From assembly GCF_016901035.1 (NCBI RefSeq), contig NZ_JAFEUF010000001.1:65565-128358 (forward strand): a stretch of DNA of 62,794 nucleotides. The letters run 5' to 3'. Of this stretch, positions 51,167 to 61,262 are shown one piece after another (the stretch's first letter is position 1; each line of letters starts with the position of its first letter). Under the pieces are notes generated by a model. It was given only the letters and a program-made list of their open reading frames with translations. It did no database searches and was not told the DNA's origin. The DNA is from Streptomyces durocortorensis (GTDB lineage: Bacteria > Actinomycetota > Actinomycetes > Streptomycetales > Streptomycetaceae). A program made the position numbers and the translations under genes.

Positions 51167-52695
51167 ATCGTGCCCGAGCAGGCGTTGGGGATCTCCGTCT
51201 GCGCCGTGGGCGCGCCCGTCTCCGGGGTGTGCGTCACGGCGACGCTGCCCTCGGCCGTGGTCCCGCCGTCGTCGTACAGCGACTGCGCGTCGACGCCGGA
51301 CTGGTTGTCGGAGCCCTCGCCCACCGAGCCTCCCGCGCCGTCCGCCGAGGGGGTCGGGCTCGGTGAGGGGCCCACGGTCGGACAGGTGTCGGTCGGCACC
51401 CAGGCGAACCGCACCTCGTACGCCATGGCCGGCTTCAGCAGCACCGTGCCCGGCTCCTGGGACGGGTCGGGCAGGCCGGGGGCCGCGTCGCCGGCGGCGT
51501 GCTGGACGACGACGATCTTCTGCGAGTCGGCGGCGCCGAGGGCGGTGAAGCCCACCGTGCCGTTGCTGCTGACCGTGCAGTCCTTGCCGGACACGTTGGC
51601 GATCCTGAAGCTGCCGTAGACCGTGCCGTCTGCTCCCGGCGCGTCGGTGCCCGCGGACGCGACGCCGAGCTGGCTCGGGTCGCAGACCGGCAGGGACGCG
51701 AAATCCACGCTCGGGGAGTCGGGCTTCTCGCCCGCCACCGCCCCGTCCGGGTCGCTTCCCTCGCCCTGGGAGGGGCTCGGGTCCGGGGAGGCGTCTCCCG
51801 CGCTGCCCTCGCTCTCGCGCTCGGTGGGCTCCACGCTCCGCCGGCCCGGCTCCTCGGGCCCGGTCTCGTCCCCGTTGCCGCCCTGGGCCTGCTCGCCGTG
51901 TCCGGCGATGGCGGGGCGGGCGGTGGACGGGCCGTCCGAGGCCGCGACATGGACGAAGGCGGGGACGGCGGTGCCGATCAGCAGGGCCGCCGCGGCCGCC
52001 CCGACGACGGCCTGCCGCCGCCTGGCCCGGCGGGCGGGGACGGCGCGGTGGAGGTGGTCGAGGGTTCCATCGGAGGGGGCGATGTCGCGCACCGCACCGT
52101 GCAGCAGGCGGCGCAGGGCGACCTCGTCCAGCTCGCCCGGCTGGTCGGACGCGGGGGCGCGTCTGCCTTCGGCGAAGAGGTCGGTCAGCGTGGCGAGGAC
52201 GTCGTCGTCGGACGTGCCGGAGGCGTTGTCGGACGTGCCGGGGGTGCTGCCGGTGGTGTTGTCGGGTGTGCTGCCGGTGGTGTTGTCGGGGGTGCTGCCA
52301 GGGGCCTTGTCTGGGGCGTTGCCCGCGTTGGGGCGGCCCTCACCGGCGCCCTCATCGGGGCCCCCACCGGCGTCGGTGGTCGCGGGAGTGTCCGTCACCG
52401 CGTCCGAGGAGGTTTCCGTGCCCGCGTCCGCCGGCGCCGGGGCTCGTTCGCCCGCGTCCCGCTCGTCGGGGTCCTCGGCGGCCTCGTTGTCCACCCGCAC
52501 GGGCGGCGCGGGTTCCGGGGTCTCACCCTGTCCGGGACTCGGGCTCTGTCCGGGACTCGGGCTCTCGCCGTGCGGTCGGTCATCCGGATCGGTGTGCGGA
52601 GTCTTCTCCGGCCCGTGGTTCACAATTCCGTTTCCCGTCGGGTCATTCTCGTGCCTGTGCTCAGGGATATCGGAGTGCTGGTCGGACCCGCTCAT
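51136..52695 (-). CDS. membrane anti-sigma-factor-like protein with long acidic N-terminus
   Basis: The 519-aa protein starts with about 150 residues of Pro/Asp/Glu/Thr-rich low complexity, including eight-residue TTGSTPDN-type repeats. Then comes a short helical region (ELDEVALRRLLHGAVRDI), an Arg-rich stop and one membrane helix (AVVGAAAAALLIGTAVPAFV). An outer Thr/Gly-rich linker and a beta domain (GSFRIANVSGKDCTV) with paired Cys follow. It overlaps the sigma-factor stop by ATGA, the standard sign of a cognate anti-sigma or accessory factor. Its role as anti-sigma is inferred from that coupling and topology, since no zinc-binding HxxxCxxC motif is present. Confidence 0.7.
   Translation of the reverse strand: MSGSDQHSDIPEHRHENDPTGNGIVNHGPEKTPHTDPDDRPHGESPSPGQSPSPGQGETPEPAPPVRVDNEAAEDPDERDAGERAPAPADAGTETSSDAVTDTPATTDAGGGPDEGAGEGRPNAGNAPDKAPGSTPDNTTGSTPDNTTGSTPGTSDNASGTSDDDVLATLTDLFAEGRRAPASDQPGELDEVALRRLLHGAVRDIAPSDGTLDHLHRAVPARRARRRQAVVGAAAAALLIGTAVPAFVHVAASDGPSTARPAIAGHGEQAQGGNGDETGPEEPGRRSVEPTERESEGSAGDASPDPSPSQGEGSDPDGAVAGEKPDSPSVDFASLPVCDPSQLGVASAGTDAPGADGTVYGSFRIANVSGKDCTVSSNGTVGFTALGAADSQKIVVVQHAAGDAAPGLPDPSQEPGTVLLKPAMAYEVRFAWVPTDTCPTVGPSPSPTPSADGAGGSVGEGSDNQSGVDAQSLYDDGGTTAEGSVAVTHTPETGAPTAQTEIPNACSGTIYRTGVLATS
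52244..52299. repeat. 24-bp tandem repeat inside anti-sigma-like gene
   Basis: A 24-bp unit beginning GTGCTGCCGGTGG occurs at 52244-52267 and 52268-52291 (one mismatch), plus an 8-base partial copy. On the coding strand it adds an 8-residue Thr/Gly/Ser/Pro/Asp/Asn unit, so copy changes stay in frame. Confidence 0.9.
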
Positions 52696-53354
52696 GCCTG
52701 GGCCTCCATCACCACACGCAGCGCCGCGATGCCCCGCGAACCGTATGCCTTCACCGACCCCAGCGAGACGCCCAGCGTCTCGGCCACCTGGGCCTCCGTC
52801 ATGTCCGCGAAGTAGCGCAGCACCAGCACCTCGCGCTGGCGTCGCTGGAGCCCCTTCATCGCCTTGATCAGCGCGTCCCGCTCCAGCTGGTCGTAGGCGC
52901 CCTCCTCCGCACTCGCCATGTCCGGCATCGGCTTGGAGAGCAGCTTCAGCCCGAGGATGCGGCGGCGGAGCGCGGAGCGCGAGAGGTTGACGACGGTCTG
53001 CCGGAGGTAGGCCAGGGTCTTCTCGGGCTCGCGGACGCGGTTGCGCGCGGAGTGCACCCGGATGAACGCCTCCTGCACCACGTCCTCGCAGGACGCGGTG
53101 TCGTCCAGCAGCAGGGCCGCGAGGCCGAGCAGGGAGCGGTAGTGGGCGCGGTAGGTCTCGGTGAGATGGTCGACTGTGGTTCCTGCTGCCACCGTCTCGT
53201 CAGCACCCCCGCGCTGCGAGGGCAGCGAGGCCGGGCGCGCAGCGGGCATGGGCGCGATCACCGGCATGCCGCCGGGCGCGCGGGGCCGCCGGAGCGGACG
53301 CACCGAAGCGCCTCGCAACGGGCCCACCACTGTGATGTCGAGAACCTCTGCCAC
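52692..53354 (-). CDS. ECF-type RNA polymerase sigma factor (SigE-family)
   Basis: The 220-aa product has a region 2 helix (YRSLLGLAALLLDDTASCED, then VVQEAFIRVHSA) and a region 4 HTH (RQREVLVLRYFADMTEAQVA, then ETLGVSLGSVKAY). There is no region 1 or 3. The N-terminal 55 residues are extra and of low complexity, so an internal start near TVDHLTETYRAHY is possible. It directs RNA polymerase to a small regulon, probably its own operon with the coupled downstream gene. This pair precedes asd-lysC in the conserved Streptomyces order as I remember it. Confidence 0.88.
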   Translation of the reverse strand: MAEVLDITVVGPLRGASVRPLRRPRAPGGMPVIAPMPAARPASLPSQRGGADETVAAGTTVDHLTETYRAHYRSLLGLAALLLDDTASCEDVVQEAFIRVHSARNRVREPEKTLAYLRQTVVNLSRSALRRRILGLKLLSKPMPDMASAEEGAYDQLERDALIKAMKGLQRRQREVLVLRYFADMTEAQVAETLGVSLGSVKAYGSRGIAALRVVMEAQA

Positions 53355-53629
53355 GCCTGTTGGACACGCTGCCCCCCATCAGGGTTGTACGCGGACGGCG
53401 CCACGTTCGACGCTGTGCGACATGCCCTCATACGTACCTGCTCTTCCCCAAATGCCCCGTAATAGCGTCCGGCCACGCACAAAGTGACGGCATAGACGCA
53501 GCCCGGCCGAGGCGCGGTTGCAGATGGCCGGGAGATCATCGTCGGATACGACAACGTCCCAGCTCAAGAGGTTCAGACCAGCGAATTCCTCATAGGGCGT
53601 TCACAGATCCTACAAAAGAGGTTCGATCA
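53355..53629. other. intergenic, about 275 bp
   Basis: Lies between the asd stop and the sigma-factor start, both on the minus strand. It should contain the sigma gene's promoter, perhaps autoregulated. The A/T-richer parts are near 53440-53480 and 53590-53625. No clear -35/-10 pair or hairpin was identified. Confidence 0.35.
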
Positions 53630-54700
53630 TCACCGGGGGAATTCCGCGGCGACCGATTCGGCGATCTGCGCCACGTTCAAAGCCGCACCTTTTCGGAGAT
53701 TGTCGCCGCAAAGGAACATTTCCAGGGCATGCGGGTCGTCCATCGACCGCCGGACGCGGCCCACCCAGGTGGGGTCGGTACCGACCACGTCGGACGGGGT
53801 CGGGAAATCTCCGGAGGCCGGGCTGTCGAACAGCACCACGCCGGGGGCGGTCGCCAGGATCTCGTGCGCCTTGTCGACGGCGACCTCGTTCTCGAAGCGG
53901 GCGTGGACGGACATCGAGTGGGTGGCGACGACAGGGACGTACACGCAGGTCGCGGTGGTCTTCAGGTCCGGCATGCCGAGCACCTTGCGGCACTCCTCGC
54001 GGATGGCGATCTCCTCGGAGGACCAGCCGTCCCCGGCGTCCGTACCGGCCCAGGGCACGACGTTCAGGGCGACGGGCGCGGCGAACGGGCTCTTGGCCGT
54101 GGATGCCTCGTCGCCCAGGGCCCGGCGTACGTCTCCGGGCTGGGTGCCCAGTTCCGTACCGGCGACCAGGGCAAGCTGTTCGCGCAGCGCGGCGACGCCG
54201 TCCCGGCCCACGGCGCTGACGGCCTGGTACGAGGAGACGATCAGCTCGCGGAGCCCGAACTCGGCGTGCAGCGCGCCGACCGCGACGATCAGCGACAGCG
54301 TGGTGCAGTTCGGGGACGCGACGATGCCGCGCGGCCTGAGCCGTGCGGCATGGGGGTTGATCTCCGGGACGACCAGCGGCACGTCGTCGTCGAGCCGGAA
54401 GGCCGCGGAGTCGTCGATGACGACGACGCCCTTGGCGGCGGCGATCGGGGCCCAGCGGGCGGACACCTCGTCCGGCACCAGGAAGAGGGCCACGTCGATG
54501 CCGTCGAACACGTCCTCGGCGAGCGCGAGGACCTCGCTCTCCTCACCGCGCACGACCAGCTTCCGGCCGGCCGAGCGCGGTGAGGCGACGAGTCTGACCT
54601 CGCCCCAGACGTCCGCGTGCTGCGAGAGGATCCGGAGCATGACACCGCCGATCGCCCCGGTCGCACCGACGACCGCGAGCGAAGGGCGGTGTTCCGTCAT
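53630..54700 (-). CDS. asd: aspartate-semialdehyde dehydrogenase
   Basis: The 356-aa enzyme has NADP-binding [16 protein letters not shown], catalytic Cys in SPNCTTLSL (near residue 130), [13 protein letters not shown] and a late [10 protein letters not shown] with the acid/base His region. It reduces aspartyl phosphate to aspartate semialdehyde, feeding lysine, threonine, methionine and diaminopimelate. The start overlaps the lysC stop by ATGA, so the two first steps of the pathway are translated together. Confidence 0.95.
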   Translation of the reverse strand: MTEHRPSLAVVGATGAIGGVMLRILSQHADVWGEVRLVASPRSAGRKLVVRGEESEVLALAEDVFDGIDVALFLVPDEVSARWAPIAAAKGVVVIDDSAAFRLDDDVPLVVPEINPHAARLRPRGIVASPNCTTLSLIVAVGALHAEFGLRELIVSSYQAVSAVGRDGVAALREQLALVAGTELGTQPGDVRRALGDEASTAKSPFAAPVALNVVPWAGTDAGDGWSSEEIAIREECRKVLGMPDLKTTATCVYVPVVATHSMSVHARFENEVAVDKAHEILATAPGVVLFDSPASGDFPTPSDVVGTDPTWVGRVRRSMDDPHALEMFLCGDNLRKGAALNVAQIAESVAAEFPR

Positions 54701-55218
54701 CGGCCGGTGCCTCCGTAGACGACGGCCTCGTCGGAGTCGCTGTCGAGCCCGAAGGCGGTGTGCACGGCGCGCACGGCCTCGTTGACGTCGTCGGCGCGGG
54801 TGACCACCGAGATGCGGATCTCGGATGTCGAGATCAGCTCGATGTTCACGCCCGCGTCGGAGAGCGCCTCGAAGAAGCCGGCGGTGACGCCCGGGTTGGT
54901 CTTCATACCCGCGCCGACCAGGGAGATCTTGGCGATCTGGTCGTCGTAGCGGAGCGAGTCGAAACCGATGGTGCTCCGGGTCCGCTCCAGGGCGTCGATG
55001 GCCTTGCGGCCCTCGGCCTTGGGCAGGGTGAAGGAGATGTCCGTCAGGCCGGTCGTCGCGGCGGAGACGTTCTGCACCACCATGTCGATGTTGACCTCGG
55101 CGTTCGCGATGGCGCGGAAGATCGCGGCCGCCTCGCCCGGCTTGTCCGGGACGCCGACGACGGTGACCTTGGCCTCCGAGACGTCGTGGGCGACTCCGGA
55201 GATGATCGCGTGCTCCAC
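54697..55218 (-). other. probable internal beta-subunit frame of aspartate kinase
   Basis: Actinobacterial aspartate kinase is alpha2-beta2. The beta chain of about 170 aa is made from an internal in-frame start covering the ACT domains. Here GTG 55218 ([15 protein letters not shown]) has CAAGGGGA about 7 bases upstream and would give 173 aa. This is the expected place and size. Confidence 0.7.
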
Positions 55219-55968
55219 CTGCTGGTCCCCTTGCGGCTCGTTGCTGACCCAGGTGCCGCGCAGTCCGGAGAAGGACGAGCGGACGTGGATCGGGATGTTG
55301 TAACGGCGTGCGTACTCGACGCAGCGGTGCAGCAGCACCTTGGAGCCGGACGCGGCCAGCTCCAGCATGTCCTCGAAGGAGATCCAGTCGATCTTCTTCG
55401 CCTTCTTCACGACCCGGGGGTCCGCGGTGAAGACGCCGTCGACGTCGGTGTAGATCTCACAGACCTCGGCGTCCAGCGCGGCGGCCAGCGCGACGGCGGT
55501 CGTGTCCGATCCGCCGCGGCCGAGGGTGGTGATGTTCTTGCCCTCCTGGGACACGCCCTGGAACCCGGCGACGATGGCGATGTTGCCCTCGTCGATCGAG
55601 GTCCGGATGCGGCCCGGGGTGACGTCGATGATGCGCGCTTTGTTGTGGACCGAGTCGGTGATGACACCGGCCTGGCTGCCCGTGAACGACTGGGCCTCGT
55701 GGCCCAGGTTCTTGATCGCCATGGCCAGCAGGGCCATGGAGATCCGCTCACCCGCGGTCAGCAGCATGTCGAACTCTCGACCGGTAGGCATCGGAGACAC
55801 CTGCTCGGCGAGATCTATCAACTCGTCCGTCGTGTCGCCCATCGCGGACACCACGACAACCACCTGGTTGCCGTTCCTCTTGGCGTCGACGACTCGCTTG
55901 GCGACCCGCTTGATGCCCTCGGCATCGGCTACGGAGGAGCCTCCGTACTTCTGCACGACAAGGCCCAC
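54697..55968 (-). CDS. lysC: aspartate kinase (alpha subunit)
   Basis: GTG 55968 has GAGGAG 5 bases upstream and starts [18 protein letters not shown], the family's substrate-binding N-terminus. An ATG at 55989 is open but less likely. The 423-aa protein has the kinase domain ([29 protein letters not shown]) and two ACT domains near the end (ITVVG-type [28 protein letters not shown]). It phosphorylates aspartate and is expected to be feedback-inhibited by Lys plus Thr. An internal start for a beta subunit is visible. Confidence 0.95.
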   Translation of the reverse strand: MGLVVQKYGGSSVADAEGIKRVAKRVVDAKRNGNQVVVVVSAMGDTTDELIDLAEQVSPMPTGREFDMLLTAGERISMALLAMAIKNLGHEAQSFTGSQAGVITDSVHNKARIIDVTPGRIRTSIDEGNIAIVAGFQGVSQEGKNITTLGRGGSDTTAVALAAALDAEVCEIYTDVDGVFTADPRVVKKAKKIDWISFEDMLELAASGSKVLLHRCVEYARRYNIPIHVRSSFSGLRGTWVSNEPQGDQQVEHAIISGVAHDVSEAKVTVVGVPDKPGEAAAIFRAIANAEVNIDMVVQNVSAATTGLTDISFTLPKAEGRKAIDALERTRSTIGFDSLRYDDQIAKISLVGAGMKTNPGVTAGFFEALSDAGVNIELISTSEIRISVVTRADDVNEAVRAVHTAFGLDSDSDEAVVYGGTGR

Positions 55969-56192
55969 GTGCGCTCCTCGCTCAGTCATTACTGCGGTCG
56001 GCTCAGTTTAACGAGCAGTCCGGAATCGACCCGTCCACTACCAGATGGTGAGATGTCCCGCTCACCACCCGGTACGGCGTGTCGCTCCGAACTGCTCGTA
56101 CGAGGCTGCTGCCCAGCCCGACCGCCGGGCACTCCCGTTTGTGTCCCAGCCCACACCCTCCGTACGGAAAGCGCGAGCCGGGACACACCTGG

Positions 56193-58322
56193 TTACGGCA
56201 GCTGACTGATCTGCGTCTCGGACAGCACGCCCTCGTAGGCGTACACGCCGTCCACCACGCCCTTCAGCTGCTCGCCCCAGCCGTCGGCGGTGCGGCCCCG
56301 GCCGAGCTGGAGCCCGCCGGTGCTCTTCCAGGCCGTGTCGAGGGCCGCGGTGCCGCCCTCGGCGTCCTTCGACCCGTCCACGTAGAAGGACACCTGGTTG
56401 GCGGACGCGTCGTGCACGACGGTGACCCGGTGGCCCGACCCGATGTCCCCGTCGGGCCACTCGATCCGGCGGAGCACGGTCTCCGGGGCGCCCGGCTCGT
56501 CGGCGTGCGCCAGCACCAGGTCCCAGCTGGAGTTCTCCGGGTCGAAGCGCACCTTGAAGGCGTCGCCGTGCTCGCCGCCCTGGGAGAAGGCGGTCATCGG
56601 CGTCGCCGGGGCGTCGTCGGTGAGCCGGACGCGGGCGCTGACCGTGAAGCTCCCCGAGGTGTCGACCACCGGGGCCTCCGTGGCCGCGTGGCCCGCGACG
56701 CCGTCGAGACGCAGGTGTCCGTCGCCCTCCAGCGGCCAGTCCCGGTCGCAGAACGGGTCGAAGGGGTCACAGGGGTCGTCGTCGAGGCGGTAGACCGAGG
56801 CCCCCGCGCCCAGCTTCAGCGGCGCTCCCCCGTCCGACTCCGGGGCGAGGCCGTCCGGCGCGGTGTCCAGCGCCCAGTGGCCGACGCGCTGCGCGGCCCG
56901 GGTGGCGAGGGCCGTCAGCTCCTCGGGCACGACGATCCGGTCGTACGCCCGTACGTCACCGATCTCGCCCTGCCAGCGGTCGCGGTAGCCCTGCGCCCCG
57001 CGCGCCCGGCCGATCTGGAAGTCGCCCTGGCCCGCCACGGGGACGGCTGCGGTCTCCTCGCCGACCGCGCGGCCGTTCACGTACAGCCGGGCCGTGCCGG
57101 TCTCCGCGTCGTACTGGCCGAGCACGTACGCCCAGTCGCCGGTCTCGGGCAGCCCGCCCGTGATCCGCGCCCCGCCGACGGCGAAGGACCAGGCGGGTCC
57201 GGAACCGGCCTGGGTGAGCCCCAGAGTGAAGGCGCGTGCCGCGCCCGCGTCCTGGGAGAGGACCGTACGGGTGCCGTCCACGCGCTCCGGCCGGACCCAG
57301 CCGCCCACGTCGAAGTCCTTCGCGGTGTCGGCGACGACCGGGGCCCCCGGCGTCAGGAAGCCGTGGCCCGTTCCGTCGAGCGAGGCGGTGGAGGTGAGCG
57401 GGGTGCCGGAGGGCGCGGGCGCGCCGAACGCGGCCCCCGCGCCGGCCCGGGCGGCGGTGCCCGTCTCGGCGGCGGCCGAACGGGAGCCCGCCGCGTCGGC
57501 GAGCTTCCACCGGGCCACCGGGGCGGGCCCTTCCCCGATCAGGAAGGTGTAGTCGGCGCGCGCACTGCGATTGCCCGCCCGGTCCTGCGCCTGTACCGAG
57601 AGAATCTGGCGGCCGGACTTCCGCGGCACGAAGCGGATCTCGGCCGAACCGTCGGGCCGGACGTCTGCCGTGCGCGGTGGCTCACCCATGAACTCGTAGG
57701 CGAAGGCGACGATGTCCTCGGCCTGCGCCGTGAACCGGAAGGTGCCCCGGACACCGACACCGGGCGTCCACGTGTCGTCGTCCGGATAGTCGGAGGACGT
57801 GACGACCGGGGCGTCGGGCCTTGTGCGGTCGTAGACGAACTCGCAGGGTGCGCCCGCCCCTTCGCTGCTCCAGGCGGAGGCCCCCGCGTCGTTGACGGCC
57901 CGCACCCGCCAGGACACGACGGTCTCGTCGGGGACGGTGCTCGGCAGCTGCCACGTGAACGGGGCGGTGTCGTGCATCGTGGTGGTGGTCATGGACACGC
58001 GCTCCTCGGCGCCGCCCTCGCCCTGCCACCACGCCTCGAACTCGCCCCGGACCCGGCTCGCTTCACCCGGCTGCCCGCCCCCGGGCCCGTACAGCCGCGC
58101 CGTCACCTGCGGAACGGTCTCCACATACGGCCGGTCCTCCCCGGGGGCGCATTCCGCGCCGCCCGTCGCCAGATCGGCGATCCGCGGCTGCTTCGGCAGC
58201 CCGTCACCCGCCGCCGCCAGTACGGTGCCCGGCGTCGCCAGCACCGTCCCGGCGGCGATCACCGCCGCGGCGGCCGCCCGTCTCGCTCGTCCCGCCTGTC
58301 TCTGTCCTGTACGTCCTGTCAT
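56193..58322 (-). CDS. secreted protein with two LamG-type domains
   Basis: The 709-aa protein has a signal peptide (RRAAAAAVIAAGTVLATPGTV). Fibronectin/Ig-like segments (about residues 60-250) follow, with phrases such as WRVRAVNDAGASAWS and ILSVQAQDRAGNRSA. Two LamG/concanavalin-like domains come next: about 280-480, with VGGWVRPERVDGTRTVLSQ and DWAYVLGQYDAETGTARLY; and about 520-709, with GSFTVSARVRLTD and VSFYVDGSKD. Such proteins bind glycans or cell-surface ligands outside the cell. No catalytic domain is seen. It stands alone between lysC and the SnoaL remnant. Confidence 0.88.
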   Translation of the reverse strand: MTGRTGQRQAGRARRAAAAAVIAAGTVLATPGTVLAAAGDGLPKQPRIADLATGGAECAPGEDRPYVETVPQVTARLYGPGGGQPGEASRVRGEFEAWWQGEGGAEERVSMTTTTMHDTAPFTWQLPSTVPDETVVSWRVRAVNDAGASAWSSEGAGAPCEFVYDRTRPDAPVVTSSDYPDDDTWTPGVGVRGTFRFTAQAEDIVAFAYEFMGEPPRTADVRPDGSAEIRFVPRKSGRQILSVQAQDRAGNRSARADYTFLIGEGPAPVARWKLADAAGSRSAAAETGTAARAGAGAAFGAPAPSGTPLTSTASLDGTGHGFLTPGAPVVADTAKDFDVGGWVRPERVDGTRTVLSQDAGAARAFTLGLTQAGSGPAWSFAVGGARITGGLPETGDWAYVLGQYDAETGTARLYVNGRAVGEETAAVPVAGQGDFQIGRARGAQGYRDRWQGEIGDVRAYDRIVVPEELTALATRAAQRVGHWALDTAPDGLAPESDGGAPLKLGAGASVYRLDDDPCDPFDPFCDRDWPLEGDGHLRLDGVAGHAATEAPVVDTSGSFTVSARVRLTDDAPATPMTAFSQGGEHGDAFKVRFDPENSSWDLVLAHADEPGAPETVLRRIEWPDGDIGSGHRVTVVHDASANQVSFYVDGSKDAEGGTAALDTAWKSTGGLQLGRGRTADGWGEQLKGVVDGVYAYEGVLSETQISQLP

Positions 58323-58434
58323 GCGCGTTCCCCTCCCCTGTCCGGCCCTTGAAGATCGGAGATCAAGAGCTGAGGGAGATTAACAACCGGGTGCGACAAC
58401 CGCCTCCGGATATCCGCACGCCAGGACGACCGGC

Positions 58435-58960
58435 TCAGCCCGCCGTCAGCGTCTCCACGTCGAGGACCTGGGTGTTCTGCGCGGCCGCGACGCGCCAGAT
58501 CCCGTCGTCCTTGGCGAGCACATAGGTCGGAGTGCCGGGGACCGCCTCGGGGTGGGCGGCCATGAGCGGATCGGGGTCTTCCTGGCCGTGGAAGATCTCG
58601 TCCAGGTACGCGCCTCCGGCACGGGCCGCCGGGCGCTGACGGATTTTCACGGCGGCCACGTCGGGGCGGATGAAGAGGATCAGGTCGACCGTGTACGTGG
58701 CGGCCACCGGGGAGTCCGCCTGCGGGGGCAGCACCTTGCGGGTGAAGGCGCTGATCTCCGGCAGGCCGGTCAGCCGCTTGCCGTGGGCCGTCGTCCAGAC
58801 GGCGTCCTCGCGGAACCCGACGAGGAAGGCGTCGGGATCCGCGTTCAGCTGGGCCTCCTGCACGCCGGCGACGAACGCGACGATGGCGTCGACGTCCTCC
58901 TGCGGAGCGGGTACGCCGATGACGGTGGGGCGCGGGGGTGACGGGAGGCATGGCGCTCAT
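58435..58960 (-). pseudogene. SnoaL/SgcJ-type NTF2-like protein, N-terminal frameshift
   Basis: The main frame (from GTG 58863) reads QEAQLNADPDAFLVGFREDA, then TAHGKRLTGLPEISAFTRKV and IRPDVAAVKIRQRP, an SgcJ/EcaC-type NTF2 fold. The natural start, ATG 58960 (MSAMPPVTPAP), is in another frame. One extra base in the GGGG run near 58924-58928 would explain it, since removing it gives TVIGVPAPQEDVDAIVAFVAG leading straight into the main frame. Either a young frameshift or a homopolymer sequencing error. The downstream 142 codons could still be translated from GTG 58863. Confidence 0.75.
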
Positions 58961-59156
58961 GGCGAATCTCCTTGTGGGATGCGGCCGTTGCTTCGGCCGT
59001 TCCCCCGGAGCTTCTGCCCTCAGGCGCAGTTGAGGTCAAGGCCCCCCGGGCCTCCTCCAACGTCCCTGATCTCCAGGGTGGTTGAGGTCCTAGCGTCCTC
59101 GGTATCGAACAGGCCGTGACCGTGCAGGCCCTGACCGGGCAGAGGAGCGCTCAGCG

Positions 59157-59871
59157 ATGATTTTGGTGACCGGTGCGACCGGGAACATCGGCAGGGAGCT
59201 GCTGCGGCAGCTGTACGCGGACGGGTTCGGAGCCGGCGTACGGGCGCTGACCCGCGACGCGGGACGCGCCGAGGCCTCGGTCCCCGACGGGATCGAGGTA
59301 GCGGAAGGAGATCTGGAACAGGCCGCGTCACTGAAGTCCGCACTGGGCGGGGCGCGTTCACTGTTCCTGATCACGTGGTGCTGGTCTCCTCCATCACCGT
59401 CGAGACCCAGGCTCTTCCCCAGCTACCGCGACACGCTCGCGGCCGTCGCGCGCACCGGGGTCCGTGCGCGACGAGTCCGTGGTGCGCGTGCCGTACGCGG
59501 ACGTCGGGCTGCCGTCCGTCCACCCCGCTGACATCGCCTCGGCGGCCCACGCGGCGCTGACCGGACCGGGGCACCGGGGGCGGACGTACCAACTCACCGG
59601 ACCGGAAAGGATCTCGCCCCGGCAGCAGGCCCATGAGCTGGGGCGGGTGCTGGGCCGGGAGGTGACCTGCGTCGGGATCGCGCGGGAGGAGGCGTACGGG
59701 TCGATGGCCGCCGTGATGGGCGCCGAGGTCGCGAACAGCGTCCTCGATCTGATGGGCGGCGACGTCAACGACGCATTGCCGGCCGTGCACGACACCGTGG
59801 CCCGCGTCACCGGCTCCCCCGCCCGCACCTTCCGCCGCTGGGCCGAGGAGAACACCGGCGCGTTCCGGTGA
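59157..59871 (+). pseudogene. NmrA/SDR-like NAD(P)-binding protein, internally deleted
   Basis: ATG 59157 opens MILVTGATGNIGRELLRQLY, an atypical-SDR NAD(P)-binding start, and runs well to about 59370 (EQAASLKSALGGARSLFL). Sense is then lost through two frame changes (a HVVLVSSITVET piece near 59373-59408, a SYRDTLAAVARTGVR piece near 59420-59465). It resumes at about 59470 as VVRVPYADVGLPSVHPADIA and runs to the stop (TFRRWAEENTGAF). The expected length is about 280 codons; only about 238 remain. The middle, including part of the substrate site, is missing. Non-functional as read. Confidence 0.8.
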
Positions 59872-59901
59872 ACCGGGGCGCGGGGCGCGGCAGTTGGGCG
59901 G

Positions 59902-60561
59902 CTACTTCACCGGCCGCAGCCCCAGCGGCCCCGCGATCTCCTGGAGCATCACGCGGCCCGCCTCCTCGGCGAGGTCCTCCTCGCCCGGGTCCTGGTCGAT
60001 GTCCAGGCCGTCCAGCTCCTCCAGGGGCTGGCCGAGGCGGATGTGGGCGACCAGGGACTGGAGGGCGCGGAGGGTGGCGGAGGCGGTGGAGCCCCAGTTG
60101 GAGAAGTACGAGAACTGCCACCACCACAGCGCCTCGGCGGTGCGGTCCGCCTCGTAGTGCGCGAGGCCGTGGCCGAGGTCGGTGACCAGGTCGGCCAGGT
60201 CGTCGGAGATGCGGTGCGGGACCGGGGCCTTGCGGGGCTCGTACGGGTCGAAGACCTCGGAGTAGACGTCGATCGGCTCCAGCAGCACCGCGAACCGCTC
60301 GCGCAGGCCGTCCGCGTCCGGCTCCGCGCCGAGGTCCGGCTCGTACCGCTCGTCGGGCAGGACGTCCTCGTACGCGCCGAGGCGGCCGCCCGCAAGCAGG
60401 AGCTGGGAGACCTGGAGGAGCAGGACCGGGACGGCCTCTTCCGGCTCGTCGACCTTGGACACCTCGGCGACCGCGACGATGAACGTCTTGATCTGGTCCG
60501 CGATCTGGACGGCGAAGTCGCCCGGGTCCTGCGTGACGGAGTTCAGCGTGGCGTCAGACAT
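59902..60561 (-). CDS. DUF5063 protein
   Basis: The 219-aa acidic, helical protein contains TLNSVTQDPGDFAVQIADQI, LLLQVSQLLLAGGRLGAYED and ALWWWQFSYFSNWGSTASA, which I recognise as the DUF5063 family kept next to recR in Streptomyces. It is probably cytoplasmic; its role is unknown. It lies 100 bases downstream of recR on the same strand, so co-transcription with ybaB-recR is likely. Confidence 0.88.
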   Translation of the reverse strand: MSDATLNSVTQDPGDFAVQIADQIKTFIVAVAEVSKVDEPEEAVPVLLLQVSQLLLAGGRLGAYEDVLPDERYEPDLGAEPDADGLRERFAVLLEPIDVYSEVFDPYEPRKAPVPHRISDDLADLVTDLGHGLAHYEADRTAEALWWWQFSYFSNWGSTASATLRALQSLVAHIRLGQPLEELDGLDIDQDPGEEDLAEEAGRVMLQEIAGPLGLRPVK

Positions 60562-60662
60562 CGAGGGGACCTCCCGTGGGCGCGGTCACAGACGGCGAAG
60601 CGGACGGCAGAGCGGAGTGCGGTACGTACAGGGGGCGTACGGCGGGGGTGTCGGTGCCGTTG

Positions 60663-61262
60663 TCAGACATCCAGCAGCCGCCTTCCCTCGAAGGCGCGGC
60701 CCAGAGTGACCTCGTCGGCGTACTCCAGGTCGCCGCCGACCGGCAGACCGCTGGCCAGCCGGGTCACCTTGAGGCCCATCGGCTTGACCATCCGCGCCAG
60801 GTACGTCGCGGTGGCCTCGCCCTCCAGATTGGGGTCGGTCGCAAGGATCAGCTCCGTGATGGAACCGTCCGCGAGCCGCGCCAGCAGCTCGCGGATGCGC
60901 AGGTCGTCCGGGCCGACGCCCTCGATGGGGCTGATCGCCCCGCCCAGGACGTGATAGCGACCCCGGAACTCACGCGTCCGCTCGATCGCCACGACGTCCT
61001 TGGGCTCCTCGACCACGCAGATGACGCTCTGGTCGCGGCGCGCGTCCCGGCAGATCCCGCACTGCTCCTGCTGCGCGACATTGCCGCACACGGCGCAGAA
61101 CCGGACCTTGTCCTTGACCTCCAGAAGGGCGTGGGCGAGCCGGCGTACGTCCGTGGGCTCGGCCTGCAGGACGTGGAAGGCGATCCGCTGCGCGCTCTTG
61201 GGACCGACGCCGGGCAGCCTGCCCAGTTCGTCGATGAGGTCCTGAACAACGCCTTCGTACAA
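60663..61262 (-). CDS. recR: recombination mediator RecR
   Basis: The 199-aa length is standard. Features in order: helix-hairpin-helix [18 protein letters not shown], the C4 zinc finger [16 protein letters not shown], a Toprim domain starting [14 protein letters not shown], and the C-terminal Walker-like/[13 protein letters not shown] motif. With RecF and RecO it loads RecA on SSB-coated gaps. Second gene of the ybaB-recR-DUF5063 operon, 137 bases after ybaB. Confidence 0.97.
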   Translation of the reverse strand: MYEGVVQDLIDELGRLPGVGPKSAQRIAFHVLQAEPTDVRRLAHALLEVKDKVRFCAVCGNVAQQEQCGICRDARRDQSVICVVEEPKDVVAIERTREFRGRYHVLGGAISPIEGVGPDDLRIRELLARLADGSITELILATDPNLEGEATATYLARMVKPMGLKVTRLASGLPVGGDLEYADEVTLGRAFEGRRLLDV

